Positions 16,315-25,926 of a DNA stretch of 64,000 nt are shown here, in pieces. The number at the start of each line of letters is the position of its first letter. Positions within the stretch are counted from its first letter, which is position 1. This DNA is from Saccharophagus degradans 2-40 (GTDB taxonomy: Bacteria; Pseudomonadota; Gammaproteobacteria; Pseudomonadales; Cellvibrionaceae). The notes beneath the pieces are model-generated. The model was given only the letters and a program-made list of their open reading frames with translations, was not told the DNA's origin and did not search any database. The stretch covers positions 1,722,501 through 1,786,500 of the forward strand of contig NC_007912.1 of assembly GCF_000013665.1 (NCBI RefSeq), read 5' to 3'. A program made the translations under genes and the position numbers.

Positions 16315-18240
16315 ATGAGTATGTTGTTAGATGCACTAAAAAAAGCTGCCCTAGAAAAAAAAGGTAGGGAAAGTGCGCAGACTACAAGTGAGGATAAACC
16401 TGCTGATATGGCCCAAGGCATCAATATGCCAGAGGGCGATAAAGGAGCGGAGCTAGCCGAGCCTCCCCCTTCAGATAAGGCTCTAGAAAAACCACTAGCA
16501 ATACCAGATGAAACACCCCTAGAGAGTAATACGGTTTCAGCTCAGCACGAGCTACCTGAAGAGAAAGACGAAGGCGCTTTTCTCGTGCAATCTAGTGAAG
16601 CCCCTCTAGAGCTAGTTGAGCCTGACGCTAGCCCGTTACCTTTGGATGAGAGAGAAGTGGCGGGCGCGGATAACGCAATCGAGCTTCCTGCACCAGATGT
16701 GGATTTAGAAAGTTTTGACGAGAGTGGCTATTGTCTAAGCGGTGATGAATTGCATGGCGAAGGCTCAATGCTGGCGGGAAATACCTGCGAAGCAAATAAC
16801 GACGAGCCAGTCGATATGTCTGCGGAGTTGGATTTCTCCGAAATTGATGAAATAGCAGCCGCAGAATCGGAAGAAGAACGATTAGCCGCAGAGTGGGAAG
16901 CGCAAATGTTAAGTGCGAGTTCTGCTTCCGACGATGCAACCGGTGAAAATTCATCTGCCAATGCAGCTAAAGAAGAACCGCTCGTAGATGATACGCCCTC
17001 AAGTGAAAGTGCGGTCCCGCAAACGGCTGTGCCAGCAATGTCTGCAGATGATTTAATGGCCGAAATCGTAGCCGACGCGCTTGCTCAAACAGAAGGCGTG
17101 GCGGCTGATGTTAACCCCGAGGAAGAAAATGAAAATAAACAAGCGTTAGCCAATCTCATTGAGAATGGAAGACGCCAGCGAGAAAAAATAAAACGCAGGC
17201 AAATTTTTGGTGTGGTTTTATTGTTTTTTATTACGGTAGTGTTGGCTGGTGGCTACTATTACTTTATTCAAATGGAAGACTCCTCTTTGGTTAACGTGAA
17301 TCAATATGCCGCATATCCAAATGAAAATGAAAGTGATGATTTAAATGCTGGATTAGATGATAGTTATAGTGACTCTGATGTAGAGCAAAATACAATAATC
17401 GAAAATGCCGAAGTAAGCCGTTCAACATTAAATACTACGTCAGCGGAAACAGTAGCTTCTCAAGTTTCGAAGCAAGATAAAAAAGCCGACGCTGCGAGTG
17501 GTGGTGGCTCTTCGCCCCCGTCTACATTAACAGAAAAACCAACGACTAAAGCTATACCGGTGACGGTTGCCAAAAAAGTGCCAGTCAAACCTGAGGTGCC
17601 CCCAGTTAAAGAGCGCGATGACGAAAGTAATGTGATGATGCGTATGACATTATCGCAGAAAATTCAGGCAGGCTACCAAGCTTATAAATTACAAAATTTC
17701 TCTGGCGCTAAGCAGTTCTACTCGAGTGCATTACGCGATGCGCCCGAGAATAGGGATGCTTTATTAGGTTTGGCTGCTACCGCTACGCGTATGGGGCGGT
17801 TAGATATTGCGTTGGGGCACTACCAAGTATTACTAACCATGAACCCTCAGGATGCGTTGGCCAAGTCAGGTGCTTTATCTTTAGCGTCGCTAAGTGGGGA
17901 TTTACCAAGACTCGAGAGCGAAGTGAAAATACTACTTTCCGATCACCCGAGTGATGCCCACTTGCATTTTTTGTTAGGCAGTTTGTATAGCAGTACTGGC
18001 AACTGGAATGGTGCGCGTGAATCCTTCTATCGCGCGGTAGATCTCGATAAATTTAACCCGGACTATGTGTATAACTTGGCGGTGAGTATGGATCATACCG
18101 CTTCATATCGCGAGGCGCTTAGCTACTACAAGCAAGCGAAGGCAATAAGCCTTGTGGCTAGCCCAACCTTTTCTCTTGAAAGTCTCAATGCACGGATTAA
18201 TGCGTTAGAAATTAAATTGCAGCAATCGACAAAGAGGTAG
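16315..18240 (+). CDS. mshN: MshN-like TPR membrane protein
   Basis: A 641-aa bitopic inner-membrane protein. It begins MSMLLDALKKAALEKKGRE, a sequence shared by GspB/MshN-type proteins. Then comes a long acidic low-complexity cytoplasmic stretch (about 20-285), one membrane helix (FGVVLLFFITVVLAGGYYYF, about 300-320), a linker and C-terminal TPR repeats (about 440-640). It is larger than usual MshN, mainly by the acidic region. It probably positions the secretin or pilotin parts. It starts 3 nt after mshL without a clear ribosome site. Confidence 0.7.
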   Translation: MSMLLDALKKAALEKKGRESAQTTSEDKPADMAQGINMPEGDKGAELAEPPPSDKALEKPLAIPDETPLESNTVSAQHELPEEKDEGAFLVQSSEAPLELVEPDASPLPLDEREVAGADNAIELPAPDVDLESFDESGYCLSGDELHGEGSMLAGNTCEANNDEPVDMSAELDFSEIDEIAAAESEEERLAAEWEAQMLSASSASDDATGENSSANAAKEEPLVDDTPSSESAVPQTAVPAMSADDLMAEIVADALAQTEGVAADVNPEEENENKQALANLIENGRRQREKIKRRQIFGVVLLFFITVVLAGGYYYFIQMEDSSLVNVNQYAAYPNENESDDLNAGLDDSYSDSDVEQNTIIENAEVSRSTLNTTSAETVASQVSKQDKKADAASGGGSSPPSTLTEKPTTKAIPVTVAKKVPVKPEVPPVKERDDESNVMMRMTLSQKIQAGYQAYKLQNFSGAKQFYSSALRDAPENRDALLGLAATATRMGRLDIALGHYQVLLTMNPQDALAKSGALSLASLSGDLPRLESEVKILLSDHPSDAHLHFLLGSLYSSTGNWNGARESFYRAVDLDKFNPDYVYNLAVSMDHTASYREALSYYKQAKAISLVASPTFSLESLNARINALEIKLQQSTKR

Positions 18241-18250
18241 CACAAAACAC

Positions 18251-19942
18251 GTGGCTAAAGAAAAAAAGCGTTTGGGTGATATGTTGGTTGATCAGGGAGT
18301 TGTTAGCCCAGATCAAGTCGTTATCGCAATTACAGAACAGAGAAAAACTAAAAAGCCATTGGGTCAAGTGTTTATCGATCTCGGTTTTGTAACCGAACAC
18401 GTTATTCGCGACACCTTAGCTGAAACGTTTGGTCAGGAAAGTATAGACCTTTCTTCGGCTGTGCCAGATTCTGAAGCGCTTGCGATGGTGCCTAAAAATG
18501 TGGCTACACGAAATAATGTAGTACCTATAAGCTTTAACCAGCGTTCATCCGAATTGCGATTAGCGATGGCTGATGTTTACGATGTAATGGTGTTAGACCG
18601 TATTCGTTCTATATTGCCGTTAGATGTAGACATTGTTCCGTTACTTGCCACCGAAACCGAAATACGCTCAGCGCTTGATTTATTTTACGGCTATGAATTA
18701 TCAGTTGATGGTATTTTAAAAGAAATAGAAACCGGTGAGGTGGATTGGCATAGCTTGGAAGCTGTTGGCCAAGAGTATAGTCAGCCGTTAGTGCGCTTAG
18801 TAGATGCCGTACTTTCTGACGCGGTAAAGCGCGATGTGTCGGATATTCACTTCGAACCAGAAAGAGGTTTTTTGAGGTTACGCTATCGCATTGACGGTGT
18901 GTTAAGGCAGGTTCGTAGCCTGCATAAAGATTATTGGTCTGCTATTGCTGTGCGCTTAAAGGTAATGGCAAATTTGAATATAGCAGAAACGCGCACTCCG
19001 CAAGATGGACGTATAAGTTTAAATGTGGGCGGAAAAGACGTGGATTTTCGCGTGTCAGTACAACCGGTAACACACGGTGAAAATATCGTGTTACGTGTGT
19101 TGGACCGAACTAAAGGTATTGTTCCTCTAGAAAAACTCGATCTTAACCCAGAAAATTTTGATCTTATAAAATTAATGATGAGTAGGCCCGAGGGAATTAT
19201 TTTGGTAACTGGGCCAACAGGTAGTGGTAAAACCACTACGCTCTATTCAATGCTTAACCATCGAAATTCGGTGGAAGTAAACATTATGACGTTGGAAGAC
19301 CCGGTGGAATACCCCATGGATATGATTCGCCAAACGTCAATAAGCGATGCAGCCAAAATGGATTTTGCAAGCGGTATACGTTCTTTAATGCGGCAAGACC
19401 CTGATATTATTTTAGTTGGCGAAGTACGTGATGAAGCTACCGCAGAAATGGCATTTCGCGCTGCGATGACAGGCCATCAAGTGTATACCACTTTGCACAC
19501 AAATTCTGCGCTGGGTTCTATTCCACGGTTAATGGATATAGGCGTAAAAACAGATTTATTGGCCGGCAATATAATTGGCATTATTGGCCAGCGATTAATT
19601 CGAAGGCTTTGCGTCAATTGCAAAAAGCCTCGCCCAGCAGAGGAGTTTGAAAGAATTATTATAGGTGTTGACGAGCCCATTATTTTACAAGATGCAGTAG
19701 GGTGTGAAGCTTGTAATAACACCGGCTATAAAGGGCGAATATCTGTAATGGAAGTATTAAAAATAGATAAAGTGTTAGATGAAATGATCGCCAAACATCT
19801 TCCCTTAAGCGAAATAGAAAACGCCGCGTTAGAACTCGGCTTTAAAACTATGGCGGATGACGGTTTACGCAGAGTAGTGCTTGGGGAAACCACTATCGAG
19901 GCACTCAGTCGTTCTGTTGATTTAACAGAACGGCTAAGATAG
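18251..19942 (+). CDS. mshE: pilus assembly ATPase MshE (PilB/GspE family)
   Basis: A 563-aa hexameric ATPase driving pilus extension. An N-terminal MshEN-type domain (about 1-150, with LGDMLVDQGVVSPDQV and LGQVFIDLGFV repeats) is the kind that binds c-di-GMP in Vibrio MshE. The motor domain shows Walker A GPTGSGKTTT near 320, Walker B DPDIILVGEVRD, a His box TTLHTNSA, and a zinc Cys4 (CVNCKKP...CEAC). GTG start. The c-di-GMP enzymes at 34-40 kb make N-terminal control plausible. Confidence 0.9.
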   Translation: MAKEKKRLGDMLVDQGVVSPDQVVIAITEQRKTKKPLGQVFIDLGFVTEHVIRDTLAETFGQESIDLSSAVPDSEALAMVPKNVATRNNVVPISFNQRSSELRLAMADVYDVMVLDRIRSILPLDVDIVPLLATETEIRSALDLFYGYELSVDGILKEIETGEVDWHSLEAVGQEYSQPLVRLVDAVLSDAVKRDVSDIHFEPERGFLRLRYRIDGVLRQVRSLHKDYWSAIAVRLKVMANLNIAETRTPQDGRISLNVGGKDVDFRVSVQPVTHGENIVLRVLDRTKGIVPLEKLDLNPENFDLIKLMMSRPEGIILVTGPTGSGKTTTLYSMLNHRNSVEVNIMTLEDPVEYPMDMIRQTSISDAAKMDFASGIRSLMRQDPDIILVGEVRDEATAEMAFRAAMTGHQVYTTLHTNSALGSIPRLMDIGVKTDLLAGNIIGIIGQRLIRRLCVNCKKPRPAEEFERIIIGVDEPIILQDAVGCEACNNTGYKGRISVMEVLKIDKVLDEMIAKHLPLSEIENAALELGFKTMADDGLRRVVLGETTIEALSRSVDLTERLR

Positions 19943-19949
19943 GTGGCCC

Positions 19950-21152
19950 ATGTCGCAGTATAAATTTAAAGCAATGGATGTGAATGGCAAGATCAGGCAG
20001 GGCGTTTTGCATGCCAGTAACGTATTCGATGTAGAGCATCAACTCAATACGCAAAATTACGATTTAATATCCTGCCAAGAGGTAAAAGTAAAAAAATACC
20101 GCCCGTTCGATACAAAGCTCCAGCGCAGGGACCTTATTAATATGGTGTTCCAGCTAGAGCAGCTTACAAAATCGGGGGTGTCGCTACTAGAAGGGTTAAA
20201 AGACCTGCGCGACAGTGTGCCCGAGTCCTACTTTAAAGATGTTTTAGCGGGATTGGTAGAGTCGATCGAAGGGGGAAAAACTTTCTCCGAAAGTTTAAAA
20301 AACTTTCCTAACGATTTTGATACAGTGTTTGTGTCGTTAGTGGAGGTTGGCGAAGAATCTGGCGAGCTGGCAAAAATACTAAAAGATATGGGTGAAACTC
20401 TGCGTTGGACAGATGAAATAGTTGCTGCCACCGTTAAGATTATTATGTATCCCGCTATTGTGGCGCTAGTAGTATTTTGTGTAACCGCATTTTTAATGAT
20501 TTACCTTGTGCCAAAAATTATTCCTTTTGTGGAGGAGATGGGCGGGGATATACCTTTTCACACCGTTGCGCTTATTGCATTTTCCGATTTCTTTATACAC
20601 TACTGGTGGTTGATTATATCTACCCCCATTGTGATTACAGTAGTTATTAAAAAACTAGCAAAAACACGCCCTAGTCTGAGGTATCAGCTTGATAGATTAA
20701 AGCTTAATTTACCTATCATAGGTGAAATTAACTTTAAGCTTAAAGTTGCGCGTATGACAAATTATATGGCGCTTATGTATTCAGCCGGCATTACCGTTTT
20801 AAGAGCACTAGAAATTAGTAAACCTTTGGTTAGTAGCGATGTGCTTTCCGGCGCAATTGATGATGTGTACGATCAAATTGCTGAGGGTAATAGTATTAGT
20901 GATAGTTTTGCTAGAACCGAAATATTTCCTCCTCTGGTTGTTAGAATGGTGCGGGTTGGCGAAACCACGGGCAATTTAGATGAAGCGTTGTTGAATGTAA
21001 GTTACTTTTATAATCGAGAAGTAAAAGAGGCAATTGATAAAATTGAACCCGCTATTAGCCCTATTTTAACTGTTGTAATGGGTACGCTACTCGGTTGGAT
21101 TATGCTCTCAGTTCTCGGCCCCGTATGGGACGCCGTATCCAAGGTGGGCTAA
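19950..21152 (+). CDS. mshG: pilus inner-membrane platform protein MshG (GspF/PilC family)
   Basis: A 400-aa polytopic protein with two GspF domains (about 65-190 and 265-390), each with VEVGEESGELAKIL or VRVGETTGNLDEALL, and three membrane helices (near 170, 215 and 375). It is the rotor-like platform on which MshE acts. It lies 7 nt after mshE and is surely cotranscribed. Confidence 0.9.
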   Translation: MSQYKFKAMDVNGKIRQGVLHASNVFDVEHQLNTQNYDLISCQEVKVKKYRPFDTKLQRRDLINMVFQLEQLTKSGVSLLEGLKDLRDSVPESYFKDVLAGLVESIEGGKTFSESLKNFPNDFDTVFVSLVEVGEESGELAKILKDMGETLRWTDEIVAATVKIIMYPAIVALVVFCVTAFLMIYLVPKIIPFVEEMGGDIPFHTVALIAFSDFFIHYWWLIISTPIVITVVIKKLAKTRPSLRYQLDRLKLNLPIIGEINFKLKVARMTNYMALMYSAGITVLRALEISKPLVSSDVLSGAIDDVYDQIAEGNSISDSFARTEIFPPLVVRMVRVGETTGNLDEALLNVSYFYNREVKEAIDKIEPAISPILTVVMGTLLGWIMLSVLGPVWDAVSKVG

Positions 21153-21156
21153 CCAA

Positions 21157-22812
21157 GTGTCTCGCGTATTTTTTTATACAGGGTTTAGAATGGAGGTGTT
21201 CGAATTCAAATCGAACACTTTATCCGCTCGCTTGGATTTTAAATATGATGAAGAGGGTATAAAACAGTTTAAAGTATTGCTCAGCGATGGTATCCCAGTT
21301 ACGAGCCGCTTGTTAGTAGATCTTAGAGATGAAGACTTTATAAGAGAGCAGGTGCCACATGTTAGCGGCAAAGATCGTCAGATAATGCTCGAAAGGCTAA
21401 AAGCGCGAACATTTCGCGATGCTAAATATCGGTATACACGTATTCTAGGGCGTCGCGATGATGGTCGTAGAGATGACATGGTACTGCTTTCTTCGCTGTT
21501 GGAAACAGAGCAGTTTACAGGGTGGATGCAACTATTCAGTGAACATAATACGCCGCTGGTTGGTATTTGGTCTACGGCCTATTTAAGTGAGCAGATTATT
21601 AAAAAGCTAAAAATTAAAGATGATAATGTGCTTTTTTTCTCTAGGCAGTCGAAAAGTGCCGTAAGGGAGACGCTGTTTAAAAAAGGAAAAATCTTTGTGT
21701 CTCGCCAAGCGAAGCTCGAGCGACGGGTGAGAAAAGATAGATCCGCTGAAACCGCTGCAACTATTGTGGCTACCAATGTTGAGGTTATGCAGCGGTTTTT
21801 GGTGAACCAGCGTATTTTAGGGCCTGGTGAAGAGCTTAACGTTTACAGTATTCTTCAAGACCTCTACATAGAAAAGGCAGAGATGTATTGTGAAGGCTCG
21901 GATCAACTTAAATTCCATTTTGTAGGTATTCGAGCTTTAGCCGAGAAATTTGGTTTAAGTGTGCAGGGTGATTTTGAAGCGGATACACTCTTTTCGTTTC
22001 TCTGCTCGAAACAACCACCGCATACACAAATCTACCTGTGTAAAGATCAAAAGTTACCATATTATCGCTTTCTGATTCAGCAGATAATAAAGGTGGCAAC
22101 GTTTGCCGGCAGTATCGCCTCCGTAATTACGGCTACATTTTTACTATTAAATTCGGCCGAATTTAATAACATAAAAAGAACCGAGCAGGCGAAGTTGCAA
22201 CGTTTTTCAGAACTGTATAATCAACAATATAGCCAATTAGAGCACCGTATCGCGGATGCGCAACGAATAAAGGGTAGTGTGGATCTAATCTATAATATAG
22301 AACGTGAAACTGATCTTAACCCTCAAGCACTCTTTCCAGCCATTGGCGGCATTTTCTCAGACCCAAATTTCTCATTATTTAGTATTCAAAACTTGCAGTG
22401 GGAAAAGCACACTCCAAATGAGATTAATGCGATTGTGAGTGGCTATTCGGATCTAAAAACTGCAACCATTCCCGACGGTGAGTATTTTGAAGAGTACGAA
22501 GAGGTTGACTACCAGTTTCAGCCCACACTTAGAATTTCTGGCACTATGGTAAAAAAGGGCGAAAAGTACAGCGATATTGTGCGTGCTACAGAAGCATTGA
22601 TTTCACGCTTGTCGTCAATTCACAATGTTTCGGCCGTTCATGTTTTGGCGCATCCGGTCGATGTTCGGCTAGGATCGAAATTTAGTGACGAAGGCGGTGC
22701 GAAAGAAGAGGGCGCTCGCGAAAGTGATTTGTCTGCCAGCTTTGATTTTAGATTGTTGCTAAAACCGGCCGAACCAATTAACCCAGAAGGAGAGTTGTAT
22801 GGGGAATATTGA
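21157..22812 (+). CDS. PilM/PilN-like fusion, pilus alignment protein (MshI-like)
   Basis: A 551-aa protein without a well-known name. Residues 1-300 look like a divergent actin-fold PilM/GspL-like cytoplasmic domain (VLLSSLLETEQFTGWMQLF, PLVGIWSTAYLSEQ). A membrane helix (IIKVATFAGSIASVITATFLLL) near 310-330 is followed by a coiled coil (about 340-370) and a periplasmic PilN-like domain. Position after mshG fits an alignment-complex role. The GTG at 21157 follows a weak AAGGTGG; an ATG at 21190 behind AGGG is a good alternative start. It overlaps the next gene by 14 nt. Confidence 0.6.
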   Translation: MSRVFFYTGFRMEVFEFKSNTLSARLDFKYDEEGIKQFKVLLSDGIPVTSRLLVDLRDEDFIREQVPHVSGKDRQIMLERLKARTFRDAKYRYTRILGRRDDGRRDDMVLLSSLLETEQFTGWMQLFSEHNTPLVGIWSTAYLSEQIIKKLKIKDDNVLFFSRQSKSAVRETLFKKGKIFVSRQAKLERRVRKDRSAETAATIVATNVEVMQRFLVNQRILGPGEELNVYSILQDLYIEKAEMYCEGSDQLKFHFVGIRALAEKFGLSVQGDFEADTLFSFLCSKQPPHTQIYLCKDQKLPYYRFLIQQIIKVATFAGSIASVITATFLLLNSAEFNNIKRTEQAKLQRFSELYNQQYSQLEHRIADAQRIKGSVDLIYNIERETDLNPQALFPAIGGIFSDPNFSLFSIQNLQWEKHTPNEINAIVSGYSDLKTATIPDGEYFEEYEEVDYQFQPTLRISGTMVKKGEKYSDIVRATEALISRLSSIHNVSAVHVLAHPVDVRLGSKFSDEGGAKEEGARESDLSASFDFRLLLKPAEPINPEGELYGEY

Positions 22813-23419
22813 TTTTCGCGCTCACTTTTTTAGCTTGGCAGTATTGGCTGTTTCACTGATTTATCTCTCTATAACCTTATATATTCGTATAGCTAACGAA
22901 ACGGAATTGGTCGAGTTGCGTGGTGCGGTTGTACAACAGCGTCTAACAAACAATACTTCATTTACTGAGCTGAGTGTTTTAAATGCTAACGCACCAGATT
23001 ATGAACTATATCGTGAGCAAGGCGTAATCGGCGAAGCAAACAAGTTAAATTGGATAGAGCACTTAGATAGTGTTAGCAAAGAGATTGGCATACCCAGTAT
23101 TCAATTTACTATCGAAAATACCAGAAAAGTACAGGAGGGTGAAACACCTTTTTATCACTATGAAATTCCAATTTATGTAACAGAAATGTACCTAGATTTA
23201 CTGCTGTTGCATGAAGGGGATTTGTACCTGCTACTTAACGAGATGGCTTCGCGGGCCAATGGTTTGTTTAGCGTTGAGGCCTGTGAACTACAGCGTATTG
23301 GCGCTAAAACGAGTAAAGCGCTTTTCGAGGGGTTAAAGGGTAAGTGTCATTTGCGCTGGTTCAATTTAGAAGATATTACCCTTGCTTGGCAAGATGTGGA
23401 GGCGAGTTATGTTCCTTAA
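22799..23419 (+). CDS. PilO/MshJ-like pilus membrane protein
   Basis: A 206-aa protein with a short cytoplasmic start, one membrane helix (FFSLAVLAVSLIYLSITLYI, about 10-30) and a periplasmic ferredoxin-like-sized domain. The layout is that of PilO or MshJ, though residue identity is too low for a firm name. Overlap with the upstream PilM/N-like gene (14 nt) and the downstream gene (11 nt) shows tight coupling. Confidence 0.55.
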   Translation: MGNIDFRAHFFSLAVLAVSLIYLSITLYIRIANETELVELRGAVVQQRLTNNTSFTELSVLNANAPDYELYREQGVIGEANKLNWIEHLDSVSKEIGIPSIQFTIENTRKVQEGETPFYHYEIPIYVTEMYLDLLLLHEGDLYLLLNEMASRANGLFSVEACELQRIGAKTSKALFEGLKGKCHLRWFNLEDITLAWQDVEASYVP

Positions 23420-23906
23420 TCGTATAATTGTTGTCGCTGTTGTGTGTAGTTCATTACCATTGCATGCCGACCCTTATCCTTTTGGTCGCGTTTTTACCAC
23501 ACAGGAAGAACGAAAAATATTAGACGATTGGCGCCGTAACGGAAATGTGCCGGAAGAAAACGTTGAGGCAGCTACAACAGAAAAAACCGTGCAGAAACCA
23601 TCTTTAACAAAAATCGAACTCTCTGGTTACATGTTAAGAGAGGATGGCTCGGCCATAGTTTGGATTAACGGTAAAAGCGAATTAAGTGCAACGCGAGACT
23701 CTGTAAAAACATCCAAACCAAATTCAGGAACCCTTAGTGTTTATCACGAGGGTAGAAGGGTACGGTTGAAGCCCGGTCAAGCTTGGATGATCGACGAAAA
23801 TCAAGTGAAAGAAAGTTACGAAGTAACGGCTCCTAAACCTTTACCTATGACCAACCCTGTACCCGATGACGGTGAAAAATCTAACTCGGAGACTCCCGGT
23901 GACTAG
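23409..23906 (+). CDS. MshK-like periplasmic protein
   Basis: A 165-aa exported protein with signal peptide MFLNRIIVVAVVCSSLPLHA (1-20). The body carries LSGYMLREDGSAIVWINGKS and VRLKPGQAWMIDENQV, resembling MshK/PilP-like proteins with the pattern of a short beta domain near the secretin. ATG at 23409 follows GGAGG at 6-nt spacing; an upstream frame from 23382 lacks support. Assignment rests on size, position and these phrases only. Confidence 0.5.
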   Translation: MFLNRIIVVAVVCSSLPLHADPYPFGRVFTTQEERKILDDWRRNGNVPEENVEAATTEKTVQKPSLTKIELSGYMLREDGSAIVWINGKSELSATRDSVKTSKPNSGTLSVYHEGRRVRLKPGQAWMIDENQVKESYEVTAPKPLPMTNPVPDDGEKSNSETPGD

Positions 23907-25008
23907 CCTGAGGGGGCGTAATGCTCGAGCGCTTGGTATTAGTCAAAGCGGGGCCGCATTATTAATTATTCTCGCTATTGTATTGGTGGGGTTTACGCTA
24001 GCATTAACCTCAGTACTTTCTATCAATGCTATTCGATTAAAGGGTACGCAAAAAAATATTGAAGTAATGGCGCAAGCGAAAGAAGCGCTACTTGGCTACG
24101 CGTTGAGGCAGCAGCCCGTTGGCGGCTTACCGTGTCCAGACACCAATGAAGATGGTTTTTCTAATACGACAGGAGCCAATTGCACAGCTTATTTGGGGCG
24201 GTTGCCATTTAAAACGCTATCTTTGCCAGAGTTGCGTGACAGTGAAGGAAATCGCTTATGGTACGCGGTAGATAGAAATTTAGTTACCGTAAGTACTGCC
24301 ACTAAAAACCCGTCTTTACTCACCACGTTAACGTTAAACGCACAATCGACAGCAGCCATCATTATCGCAGCGAATGGTGTTGTCGAAGATCAGGTACGCG
24401 GTAATACCATAACCACTGCAGCGTATCTAGAAGGCGAAAACGCTAGCGCCAATACCGCCTTTTTCGAGCAAGCAGTTAGCGAAATCAACAACGATCAACT
24501 TCTTGGTATTGGTTTAACCGAATTTTGGAATTTGATGCAACGCAGTTATTTGGCGCAAGTGGCCAATGTATTGACAGCTTATAAAGGGGCTTGTGGCGAA
24601 TACCCCTGGGCTGCGAGTTTTGGTGGCCCGCCCTATAACTCGGTAGACCTACAACAACGTGGCGCATTGCCATTACATTCTGCGTTACCAGTGAATTGGA
24701 ATACAGGATGTGCAAGTGGTATTACCCCCTCTGCATGGTGGTACAGTAATTGGGGGACAGAAGTTTATTACAGCATGTGCACAGCGGCGCAAGGAAACTG
24801 CTTAACTATTACGGGGGCTAGTCCATCTACTCTGTCGGCTGTCACTATTGCTCCCGGTGTTGGTCTTGCAGGGCAGGCTCGCCCCTCGACTGATCTTACA
24901 AACTATTTTGAGCAGAGTAACGCGAATGGAACTTCGCCCTTTGAATTTATGAGTACGTTACAATTTAGCGAGAGTTTTAATGATGTTGTCTATCCAATCA
25001 CCCCCTAG
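23899..25008 (+). CDS. pilin-like protein lacking Glu5, LPCP module
   Basis: About 369 aa. The N-terminal hydrophobic segment (QSGAALLIILAIVLVGFTLAL) resembles PilX/GspK-type pseudopilins, which begin G-x-A-L-L and may lack Glu5. Next comes the module ALLGYALRQ...GGLPCPDTN...ANC...GRLPFKTLSL, shared with the following gene, and a unique C-terminal half with several Cys. GTG at 23899 with CGGAG upstream is preferred over ATG at 23866. Probably a large tip or minor pilin. Confidence 0.62.
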   Translation: MTSLRGRNARALGISQSGAALLIILAIVLVGFTLALTSVLSINAIRLKGTQKNIEVMAQAKEALLGYALRQQPVGGLPCPDTNEDGFSNTTGANCTAYLGRLPFKTLSLPELRDSEGNRLWYAVDRNLVTVSTATKNPSLLTTLTLNAQSTAAIIIAANGVVEDQVRGNTITTAAYLEGENASANTAFFEQAVSEINNDQLLGIGLTEFWNLMQRSYLAQVANVLTAYKGACGEYPWAASFGGPPYNSVDLQQRGALPLHSALPVNWNTGCASGITPSAWWYSNWGTEVYYSMCTAAQGNCLTITGASPSTLSAVTIAPGVGLAGQARPSTDLTNYFEQSNANGTSPFEFMSTLQFSESFNDVVYPITP

Positions 25009-25672
25009 GGCGAATCAACACGGCTTTACGTTGTTAGAAATGGCTGTGGTGATGGTTATATTAGGTTTATTACTTGGTGGTTTATTGGGGCCGCTCGCAT
25101 CGCAACGTGAGAGCAAAAATTTAAACACAGTGAATCAGCAATTATTAGAAATACACGATGCACTTCTTGGTTATGCTGCCGTAAATGGCTTTTTACCTTG
25201 CCCCTCGCGTGCAAACTCCTCTGGATTGGAAGCGCGTAACGGCGCAGGACGGTGTCAACAGGAACATGGGTTTGTACCTATTCGTACGCTTGGCCTGCAA
25301 GGTCCTGTCGATTCCAACACTAGGTTGTTAGACCCTTGGCTGGTGCCTATTCGCTATAGCTTAACTTCTGTGGGTACATGGGAGTATGCGCGCGGCGTGC
25401 AATTAAATGGTAGTGCTAGTAATTATCGGGTGTGCGGACAGTCAGTGTGTAGTGAGGTATTGGCAGATAACGTAGTGGCGGTGATTTTTTCTTTGGGTGA
25501 AAACGGTAATTTAACAACCACCTCCGTAGATGAACTCGAAAATACAGATGGCGACGACACTTTTGTAAGTCGTGTAAAAAGCGAGGCGAGCGGTTCTGAA
25601 TTTAATGATACCTTGCGTTGGCTTTCTCCAAACATATTAATGCATCAACTTGTCAAAGCAGGGCGCCTCTAG
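24980..25672 (+). CDS. minor pilin with type IV prepilin signal, LPCP module
   Basis: A 230-aa prepilin. The cleavage/methylation motif HGFTLLEMAVVMVILGLLLGGLL is perfect, with Gly before Phe1 and Glu5. The body has ALLGYAAVNGFLPCPSRAN...GRCQQEHGFVPIRTLGL, paralogous to the preceding protein, and Cys pairs (VCGQSVC). It overlaps the upstream gene by 29 nt. It would be processed by a prepilin peptidase not found in this window. Confidence 0.78.
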   Translation: MMLSIQSPPRANQHGFTLLEMAVVMVILGLLLGGLLGPLASQRESKNLNTVNQQLLEIHDALLGYAAVNGFLPCPSRANSSGLEARNGAGRCQQEHGFVPIRTLGLQGPVDSNTRLLDPWLVPIRYSLTSVGTWEYARGVQLNGSASNYRVCGQSVCSEVLADNVVAVIFSLGENGNLTTTSVDELENTDGDDTFVSRVKSEASGSEFNDTLRWLSPNILMHQLVKAGRL

Positions 25673-25926
25673 TTGGTGCGAGTTGTGCCGCTGTAACACA
25701 GCAATTAAATATTGGCGTTATAACGTTACGGCATATTAAAGCGTGATTTGTTGACGTAAGTTACGGTAAACCGGTACTTCGCTTTTTTTATTCACGAATG
25801 TTTTGGAAATAACCCACTATAAATAGTGATTAGCCAAATATTTGCTATGCTTTTTATTAACGGATTTATAAACAGTTTTATTCCTAGTTGTTCTCATGTG
25901 AAGTGAATTTAAAAGGTACTTTTACT

